Shown here: positions 1 through 4,831 of the stretch, piece after piece | Layout: each line of letters starts with the position of its first letter | Numbering within the stretch: position 1 is the first letter of the stretch | Assembly: GCA_902481695.1 (NCBI GenBank) | Contig: CABSXY010000078.1 | Coordinates: 1-8,291, forward strand | DNA length: 8,291 bases | Direction of reading: 5' to 3' | From: an uncultured Haemophilus sp. | GTDB taxonomy: Bacteria; Pseudomonadota; Gammaproteobacteria; Enterobacterales; Pasteurellaceae | Made by a program: the position numbers and the translations under genes | Notes under the pieces: model-generated | Told to the model about the DNA's origin: nothing | Databases searched by the model: none | Seen by the model: only the letters and a program-made list of their open reading frames with translations

Positions 1-438
1 TGTTGCTTTAGGCGATTTAGCATCAGACGGTTGTGTACCAATTTGATTCTTGATGCCATATCCAATAGATTCATTCGCATAAACTTTATTGCCGTCTCCA
101 AAGCTTTGAGTTTGTTTACCATATGCATCATTACCATCGCCAAAAGCGTTAGCATGTTGACCTTTAATTGTATTTTGGTTACCGAATGCAGAACTAGATC
201 CTTGATCTTCAGTTGGGTCATTTGATTCAGGCACTGAATAAATCAAATTACTTTGACCGATAGCTGTGTGGCTAGGTTCATCTACATTAGTTGCGTCTGC
301 ATGATTTAGGAATATTGAACCGCCCGAATATAGTACGTTTTGATTAGGCTCTGGATTTGTGGTTCTTGCCGCATGAGCTGTTGCTACATTTAATCCTACG
401 ACTAATGCTGTAATTGCATTGATTTTAAAGTTTTTCAT
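1..438 (-). CDS. YadA-like trimeric autotransporter adhesin, N-terminal part (runs off the left edge)
   Basis: Reading the minus strand from ATG at 438-436, the frame stays open for 146 codons to the window edge. A good ribosome binding site (GAGGAAA, about 442-448) precedes this start. Residues 1-23 look like a Sec signal peptide: Lys at 2 and 5, a hydrophobic core (ITALVVGLNVA), and an AHA cleavage site. The mature part is rich in Asn, Gly, Ser and Gln. It carries head-type repeats of the form A/S-hydrophobic-G-x-x-N: AIGQSN at 59, AFGNQN at 84, AFGDGN at 98, SFGDGN at 112 and SIG at 124. The spacing is about 14 residues, the period of the left-handed beta-roll in YadA-family heads. By family knowledge, such proteins trimerise on the outer membrane and bind host matrix or cells; the stalk and C-terminal anchor would lie outside the window. 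The ligand cannot be told. No simple-sequence tract typical of Haemophilus phase variation is visible in this part or its leader. The family call is fairly firm; the exact adhesin is not. Confidence 0.8.
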   Translation of the reverse strand, partial: MKNFKINAITALVVGLNVATAHAARTTNPEPNQNVLYSGGSIFLNHADATNVDEPSHTAIGQSNLIYSVPESNDPTEDQGSSSAFGNQNTIKGQHANAFGDGNDAYGKQTQSFGDGNKVYANESIGYGIKNQIGTQPSDAKSPKAT

Positions 439-463
439 TATTTCCTCGCTTTAAAAGAATGTT

Positions 464-488
464 TTTTGACACAGCAATTGTGTAAAAA
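464..488. promoter_or_regulatory. Operator-like palindrome in the adhesin leader
   Basis: ACACA (469-473) and TGTGT (479-483) are perfect inverted arms around GCAAT. After a one-base mismatch, the symmetry extends with TTTT (464-467) against AAAA (485-488). It lies 26 bp upstream of the adhesin start codon, inside its probable 5' leader. It is AT-rich and has no T-run on either strand in terminator position, so an operator or a weak RNA hairpin is more likely than a terminator. It matches neither CRP (TGTGA-N6-TCACA) nor FNR (TTGAT-N4-ATCAA) well. The binding protein is unknown. Confidence 0.3.
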
Positions 489-631
489 CTAGAGTTGGGT
501 AACTTGGTGAAATCTATAAAAAATAGATGGAAATGCAGCAAGCGAGTAATGAACTGATACTGATTAAGAAAATCATATTGGTAATAATATTCTTCATTTA
601 AGAGAATAAGTGTGCGCTTGCGTGCTTCAGC

Positions 632-660
632 ATTGTAGTTTGTTTAGTTCTGGTAGTGAA
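632..660 (-). promoter_or_regulatory. Candidate sigma-70 promoter for the adhesin
   Basis: Read on the minus strand, TTCACT (660-655, 4 of 6 to TTGACA) is followed by a 17-bp spacer and TACAAT (637-632, 5 of 6 to TATAAT). The predicted transcript starts near 625, giving a leader of about 187 nt before the adhesin ATG. The first GTAAA unit of the phased array (661-665) directly abuts the -35 element, an arrangement typical of promoters activated by OmpR-family response regulators. The call rests on sequence match only. Confidence 0.4.
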
Positions 661-734
661 GTAAATAGTTGACTTCTTTTGTAAAGATTTGTAATTAAAT
701 GTAAACTTATGTAAATTAATGTATGCTTTGTAAG
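661..734. repeat. Helically phased GTAAA repeat array, possible CpxR-like or other OmpR-family binding region
   Basis: GTAAA occurs at 661, 681, 701 and 711, with near copies GTAAT at 691, GTATG at 721 and GTAAG at 730. Copies from 681 to 721 are spaced exactly 10 bp apart, and the copy at 661 is in the same register with one unit (671) missing. The 701-715 segment is an exact GTAAA-N5-GTAAA, which is the established CpxR box in enteric bacteria. The array ends directly at the -35 of a candidate adhesin promoter on one side, and about 24 bp before a possible plus-strand TATAAA (758) on the other. The repeat structure is seen directly; the regulator is inference. Some Haemophilus lack CpxRA, so another OmpR-family regulator or phased DNA bending are alternatives. 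Confidence 0.5.
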
Positions 735-791
735 TTTTTAGGATGGCTAAAATACGTTATAAATAAATTATCAAGCGGTATTAAAGACAAA

Positions 792-800
792 AAGTGCGGT
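792..800 (+). repeat. DNA uptake sequence (Haemophilus type), intergenic
   Basis: A perfect AAGTGCGGT, flanked on the 3' side by the AT-rich segments typical of the extended motif. It marks DNA for uptake by naturally competent Pasteurellaceae. It lies upstream of the mukF promoter and is the only one of the six perfect copies outside coding sequence. Confidence 0.9.
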
Positions 801-817
801 CAATTCATAAGAAGATT

Positions 818-846
818 TTCAAGATTGACAAAAAATCCTGTATAAT
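818..846 (+). promoter_or_regulatory. Candidate promoter of the mukFEB operon
   Basis: A perfect -10 hexamer, TATAAT, lies at 841-846. With a 17-bp spacer the -35 would be TTCAAG at 818-823, only 3 of 6. A perfect TTGACA stands at 825-830 but just 10 bp from the -10, too close for standard sigma-70 contact. The predicted start is near 853, giving a leader of about 34 nt before the mukF ATG. The -10 is strong; the choice of -35 is uncertain. Confidence 0.5.
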
Positions 847-886
847 CTCAAAAATTTTTTGTTCAATTTTAAGCTTTTGTAACCGA

Positions 887-2221
887 ATGATCGAAACTTC
901 ACAAACCATTCCTGAACTCGTCTCATGGGCGAAAGAGCGGGAATTTTCGTTAAATCTGCCGACAGAGCGTTTGGTGTTTTTACTGGCTATTGCCATCTAT
1001 AACAATGAACGTTTAGACGGTGAGATGTTAGAAGCTGATTTAGTGGATATTTTCCGCCACACAGCTAATGCCTTTGACCAATCAACGGACGCGATTGCCA
1101 CCCGTGCCAATAATGCTATCAATGAACTGGTGAAACAGCGTTTTCTTAACCGTTTCAGCAGTGAGTTTACTGAAGGTCTTTCCATTTATCGTCTTACGCC
1201 ATTAGGTGTTGGCGTATCAGATTATTATATTCGTCAGCGTGAATTTTCTGCATTGCGTCTTTCTGTACAGCTTTCTATTGTGGCTGATGAAATTCAGCGT
1301 GCATCTGATGCAGCAGAAGAAGCTACAGCAAAAGGGGAGAATGAGCACTTTTGGCGCAGGAATGTTTTTGCTCCGTTAAAATATTCAGTAGCAGAGATTT
1401 TCGATAGTATCGATTTATCACAACGCGTGATGGATGAAAATCAACAAAGCATTAAAGAAGAAATTGCCAATTTACTTACCAAAGATTGGCAGGCGGCAAT
1501 TTCTAGCTGTGAACGTTTATTAGATGAAACCTCAGGCAATTTACGTGAGTTACAAGATACTTTAAATGCAGCAGGTGATAAGTTACAGGCTCAATTATTA
1601 CGTATTCAAGATTGTGTAATTGGTCATGATGAGCTGTATTTTATTGAACAATTAATTACTGATTTACAATCCAAGCTTGACCGCATTATTAGCTGGGGAC
1701 AACAAGCCATCGATTTATGGATTGGTTATGACCGTCACGTGCATAAATTTATCCGTACCGCCATTGATATGGATAAAAACCGTGTATTCTCACAACGCTT
1801 GCGTAATTCTATCCACAGCTATTTCGATCATCCTTGGTTCTTGTGGACTGCTCAAGCGGAACGTTTGGTCGATCTGCGTGATGAAGAAATGGTATTACGT
1901 GAAGATGATGCATTGGGTGAATTACCTGAAGAGTTGCAATATGAATCTTTGGCTGATTTACATGATCAAATTGTAGAGCATATGCAAGGCTTACTCATTC
2001 AATACCGTGAAAATAATCGTCCGATTGATTTAAGTTTAGTCTTAAAAGAACAATTAGAGGCTTATCCACTTTCCCGTCATTTTGATGTGGCACGTATTAT
2101 TGTGGATCAAGCAGTGCGTTTAGGTATGGCAAATGATGATTTAGCCGGCCTTTATCCGCAATGGGAGGAAATTAACGATTACGGCGCAGAAGTACAAGCG
2201 CATGTAATTGATAAATATTAA
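887..2221 (+). CDS. mukF: MukF, kleisin subunit of the MukBEF condensin
   Basis: MukF is the kleisin that bridges MukB heads and carries MukE in the condensin that compacts and segregates the chromosome. The ATG at 887 gives 444 residues beginning MIETSQTIPELVSWAKE. This lines up with E. coli MukF (440 residues, SQTVPELVAWARK) and the known Pasteurellaceae form. The frame is also open back to a GTG at 794, but those 31 extra residues have no counterpart and cover the promoter. No clear Shine-Dalgarno precedes 887; the leader is AU-rich. Visible regions are an N-terminal winged-helix and dimerisation part (about 1-120, with ERLDGEM and RANNAINELV), a helical middle (about 120-300, with PLKYSVAEIFDSIDLSQR and DLQSKLDRIISWGQQ), an acidic linker (about 329-350, the MukE-binding region in the family), and a C-terminal winged helix ending in NDYGAEVQAHVIDKY, which contacts the MukB head. 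It is complete and intact, and mukE follows after 46 bp in the same transcript. Confidence 0.96.
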   Translation: MIETSQTIPELVSWAKEREFSLNLPTERLVFLLAIAIYNNERLDGEMLEADLVDIFRHTANAFDQSTDAIATRANNAINELVKQRFLNRFSSEFTEGLSIYRLTPLGVGVSDYYIRQREFSALRLSVQLSIVADEIQRASDAAEEATAKGENEHFWRRNVFAPLKYSVAEIFDSIDLSQRVMDENQQSIKEEIANLLTKDWQAAISSCERLLDETSGNLRELQDTLNAAGDKLQAQLLRIQDCVIGHDELYFIEQLITDLQSKLDRIISWGQQAIDLWIGYDRHVHKFIRTAIDMDKNRVFSQRLRNSIHSYFDHPWFLWTAQAERLVDLRDEEMVLREDDALGELPEELQYESLADLHDQIVEHMQGLLIQYRENNRPIDLSLVLKEQLEAYPLSRHFDVARIIVDQAVRLGMANDDLAGLYPQWEEINDYGAEVQAHVIDKY

Positions 2222-2267
2222 TTTCGAGGCTTACCCAAAAACGAATTCATAAAATGAGAAATTAACC

Positions 2268-3020
2268 ATGACAGATATTCAAGATGTAATTTCCCCGAAA
2301 TTAGCAAATGCCATTGCTAATCCTATTTTTCCTACAGTGGACAGTTTATTGCGCTCAGGTCGCCATATCAGCACAGATCAATTAGATAATCATGCTTTTT
2401 TGATGGATTTCCAAAATGAGTTGGATGGCTTTTATCGCCGTTACAACGTGGAATTAATTCGTGCACCGGAAGGCTTTTTCTATTTGCGTCCTAAAGCCAC
2501 GACGTTAATCGCCCGTTCAGTGCTTTCCGAATTAGAAATGTTGGTTGGGAAAGTGCTTTGCTATTTGTATTTAAGCCCAGAACGTTTAGCACAGCAAGGT
2601 ATCTTCAGTACACAAGAAGTCTATGATGAATTACTGAATTTAGCAGACGAAGGCAAATTATTGAAAGCCGTCAATCAGCGCTCTAGTGGTTCGGATTTAG
2701 ATAAACAAAAATTATCTGAAAAAGTACGCGCAGCGATCGGTCGTTTACGCCGTTTAGGCATGATTCATACAGTGGGTGAACAGCATAGCGGTAAATTTAC
2801 GATTTCAGAATCAGTTTTCCGTTTCGGTGCTGAAGTGCGTTCCGGTGATGATCCGTTAGAAGCGCAAGCTCGCTTAATTCGTGATGGGGAAGCGGCAACT
2901 CCACAATCTCTCGAATTGGAAAAACAAGCAAAAGCGGCAAGCAATGCTGATGACCTTGATGATGAAGAAAGTGCGGTCGAAATTGATGAAGAATTTGATG
3001 ATGCAGGAGAACAAGAATAA
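2268..3020 (+). CDS. mukE: MukE, accessory subunit of the MukBEF condensin
   Basis: MukE is a tandem winged-helix (KITE-type) protein that dimerises and binds the MukF middle region, shaping the MukB-MukF ring on DNA. The 250 residues begin MTDIQDVISPKLANAIANP. Segments such as RSGRHIS, NHAFLMDFQ, YNVELIRAPEGFFYLRP, SVLSELEMLVGKVLCYLYLS and RLRRLGMIHTVG match E. coli MukE (234 residues) closely. The extra length is mostly a C-terminal acidic tail from about residue 215, with runs such as DDLDDEE and DEEFDDAGEQE. An uptake sequence is built into this tail, encoding S235-A236-V237. The start is preceded by a modest GAGAA (2256-2260). The stop codon overlaps the mukB ATG by one base (TAATG), so translation of the two is probably coupled. 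The gene is intact. Confidence 0.96.
   Translation: MTDIQDVISPKLANAIANPIFPTVDSLLRSGRHISTDQLDNHAFLMDFQNELDGFYRRYNVELIRAPEGFFYLRPKATTLIARSVLSELEMLVGKVLCYLYLSPERLAQQGIFSTQEVYDELLNLADEGKLLKAVNQRSSGSDLDKQKLSEKVRAAIGRLRRLGMIHTVGEQHSGKFTISESVFRFGAEVRSGDDPLEAQARLIRDGEAATPQSLELEKQAKAASNADDLDDEESAVEIDEEFDDAGEQE
2969..2977 (+). repeat. DNA uptake sequence in the mukE acidic tail
   Basis: A perfect AAGTGCGGT followed by the phased AT-rich flank of the extended motif. It is read in frame as Ser-Ala-Val within the poorly constrained C-terminal tail of MukE. Confidence 0.9.
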
Positions 3021-3022
3021 TG
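3005..3022 (+). promoter_or_regulatory. mukB ribosome binding site and mukE-mukB stop/start overlap
   Basis: AGGAGA at 3005-3010 lies 9 bp before the mukB ATG (3020-3022), within the last codons of mukE. The mukE TAA (3018-3020) shares its last base with the ATG. This strong site fixes the mukB start and points to coupled translation. Confidence 0.85.
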
Positions 3023-4768
3023 TCTGATGTATTAGAACTTGAAAACGAAATCTATCAAGACGAACCTGAGCAATCAACCGAACAGATTGAGGAAGAATTT
3101 ATTGCTCCTGTATTAAACCAACACAATGGGGTAGAACGCGGTAAATTCCGTTCACTCACCTTAATTAACTGGAATGGTTTCTTTGCCCGTACCTTTGATT
3201 TGGATGAATTGGTGACCACACTTTCGGGTGGTAACGGTGCTGGTAAATCCACAACCATGGCGGGTTTTGTGACAGCGTTGATTCCAGACTTAACCTTATT
3301 GCATTTCCGTAATACCACAGAAGCCGGCTCGACAGGCGGTTCGCGTGATAAAGGTTTGCACGGTAAATTGCGTCCAGGTGTGTGTTATGCAGTATTAGAT
3401 ACCATCAATTCTCGTCACCAACGAATTCTCGTGGGTGTGCGTCTACAACAAATTGCGGGGCGTGATAAGAAAGTTGATTTAAAAACGTTCTCGATTCAAG
3501 GTGTAGAATTATCCTTAAATCCGACCGCACTTTTCACCGAAACAGTCGGTGAACGTCAAGCTCGCGTACTCAGTTTAAATGAATTAAAAGATAAAATTGA
3601 AAACCTTGGTGCACAATTTAAGCAATATCATTCCATCACCGATTATCACGGCATGATGTTTGATTTAGGTATTATTCCAAAACGCTTACGTAGTGCCTCA
3701 GACCGTAGCAAATTCTATAAATTAATTGAAGCTTCTTTATACGGTGGTATTTCCAGCGCTATTACCCGTTCTTTACGTGATTACCTATTGCCAGAAAACC
3801 TTGGTGTGCGTAAAGCCTTCCAAGATATGGAAAGTGCGTTACGTGAAAACCGTATGACCCTTGAGGCAATTAAAGTTACGCAATCTGACCGTGATTTATT
3901 CAAACATTTAATCACCGAAACCACTAATTATGTGGCATCAGATTATATGCGTAATGCCAATGAACGCCGCGGCAATATCGAAGCGGCTTTAGGTTTCCGC
4001 CGTGATTGGTATAAAGCAAAAGCTGAGCAAGAGTTATCGCAACATCGCTTAATTGACTTAAGCCGTGAAGCTGCAGAATTGGCAGAAAATGAACGGACTT
4101 TAGAAGTAGATCACCAAAGTGCGGCAGACCATCTGAACTTGGTATTAAATGCATTACGCCATCAAGAAAAAGTATCGCGCTATCAAGAAGATGTGGCTGA
4201 GCTTACAGAAAAATTAGAAGAACAAAAAATGGTTGTGGAAACCGCAACCGAACAGCTTGAAGAAAGCCAAGCACAATTTGAGCAAACTGAACTTGAAATT
4301 GACCAAGTACGTGCGCAACTTGCGGATTATCAACAAGCATTAGATGCACAACAAACCCGTGCATTGCAATATCAACAAGCAATTGCCGCGCTTGAAAAAG
4401 CGAAAACCTTATGTGGTTTAGCTGATTTAAGCGTGAAAAATGCGGAAGATTACCAAGCAGAATTTGCTGCCCACGCAGAAAGTCTTACTGAGCAAGTGCT
4501 TGAGTTAGAACATAAAATGTCTATTTCTGAAGCGGCCAAATCACAATTTGATAAAGCCTATCAGTTGGTATGTAAAATTGCTGGTGATATGCCACGTTCA
4601 AGTGCTTGGGAAAGTGCTAAAGAATTATTGCGTGAATATCCAACACAAAAAATTCAAGCCCAACAAACCCCGCAATTACGCGCAAAATTACATGAGTTAG
4701 AGCAGCGTTATGCTCAACAACAAAGTGCGGTTAAATTATTGGCTGAGTTTAATCAGCGCGCTGATTGA
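3020..4768 (+). CDS. mukB: MukB N-terminal fragment (head N-half and first coiled-coil arm)
   Basis: This is what would be made if the TGA at 4766-4768 is real and read as stop: 582 residues starting at the well-supported ATG at 3020. It has the Walker A loop (70-78) and the conserved N-terminal head (about 39-310, including LHFRNTTEAGS, RLRSASDRSKFYKLIEASLY and SLRDYLLPENLGVRKAFQDME). A Glu/Gln-rich coiled coil follows. It lacks the hinge, signature and Walker B, so alone it cannot form a working ATPase. The entry overlaps the full mukB locus and is listed so the fragment can be found. Confidence 0.6.
   Translation: MSDVLELENEIYQDEPEQSTEQIEEEFIAPVLNQHNGVERGKFRSLTLINWNGFFARTFDLDELVTTLSGGNGAGKSTTMAGFVTALIPDLTLLHFRNTTEAGSTGGSRDKGLHGKLRPGVCYAVLDTINSRHQRILVGVRLQQIAGRDKKVDLKTFSIQGVELSLNPTALFTETVGERQARVLSLNELKDKIENLGAQFKQYHSITDYHGMMFDLGIIPKRLRSASDRSKFYKLIEASLYGGISSAITRSLRDYLLPENLGVRKAFQDMESALRENRMTLEAIKVTQSDRDLFKHLITETTNYVASDYMRNANERRGNIEAALGFRRDWYKAKAEQELSQHRLIDLSREAAELAENERTLEVDHQSAADHLNLVLNALRHQEKVSRYQEDVAELTEKLEEQKMVVETATEQLEESQAQFEQTELEIDQVRAQLADYQQALDAQQTRALQYQQAIAALEKAKTLCGLADLSVKNAEDYQAEFAAHAESLTEQVLELEHKMSISEAAKSQFDKAYQLVCKIAGDMPRSSAWESAKELLREYPTQKIQAQQTPQLRAKLHELEQRYAQQQSAVKLLAEFNQRAD
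3524..3532 (-). repeat. DNA uptake sequence in mukB (head region)
   Basis: A perfect ACCGCACTT on the plus strand, which is AAGTGCGGT on the minus strand. It is in frame as Thr-Ala-Leu (residues 169-171 of MukB). Confidence 0.9.
4723..4731 (+). repeat. DNA uptake sequence in mukB, upstream of the premature stop
   Basis: A perfect AAGTGCGGT, encoding Ser-Ala-Val (569-571) in the coiled coil, 35 bp before the in-frame TGA. Confidence 0.9.
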
Positions 4769-4831
4769 TCTTTAGAAACCGCTGATGAACTCGAAGCATA
4801 CCACGCTGAACAAGAAGAACTCATTGAAAGT

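Larger units (their letters stand above)
439..886. other. Divergent intergenic region between the adhesin and mukF
   Basis: This 448-bp AT-rich stretch has no convincing gene. From left to right it holds the adhesin ribosome binding site (442-448), a palindrome (464-488), a weak minus-strand promoter option (TTGCTG 541-536, 17-bp spacer, TATAGA 518-513), a doubtful 27-codon minus-strand ORF (597-514), and a better minus-strand promoter (660-632). These are followed by the phased GTAAA array (661-734), a possible plus-strand -10 (TATAAA 758-763), an uptake sequence (792-800) and the mukF promoter (-10 at 841-846). No intrinsic terminator is visible, as expected between divergent genes. In E. 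coli the gene before mukF is the methyltransferase smtA/cmoM in the same direction; here that place is taken by a divergent adhesin. Confidence 0.7.

Noticed and set aside
31..225. Plus-strand ORF of 64 codons over the adhesin
   Set aside because: It is antisense to the clearly patterned adhesin frame, has no ribosome site, and is hydrophobic only because it mirrors that frame.
794..886. Upstream extension of MukF by 31 residues from a GTG
   Set aside because: The GTG lies inside the uptake sequence, the extension covers the TATAAT promoter, and its Lys/Ile/Cys-rich residues have no match in MukF proteins. The ATG at 887 gives the family length and N-terminus.
1809..1817. DnaA-box-like CTATCCACA
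   Set aside because: It has one mismatch to TTATNCACA, lies inside mukF where it encodes conserved residues, and has no cluster of boxes or AT-rich unwinding region.
1677..1976. Plus-strand ORF of 99 codons inside mukF, and other alternative-frame ORFs in mukB
   Set aside because: They overlap well-conserved muk coding sequence in another frame and have low-quality, Cys/Trp/Asn-rich translations typical of shadow frames.
2254..2265. Three-codon ATG-AGA-AAT-TAA just before mukE, and a similar one (7586-7597) before the transporter
   Set aside because: Very short start-stop frames are common by chance in AT-rich DNA, and here they overlap the purine-rich ribosome sites.
4117..4125. AAGTGCGGC in mukB as a further uptake sequence
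   Set aside because: One mismatch in the 9-bp core; listed only as a near copy.
4766..4768. TGA in mukB as a selenocysteine codon or evidence for a code where TGA is tryptophan
   Set aside because: MukB is not a selenoprotein, I see no obvious hairpin directly after the codon, the related residue is Leu, and the other genes look like standard-code bacterial genes.
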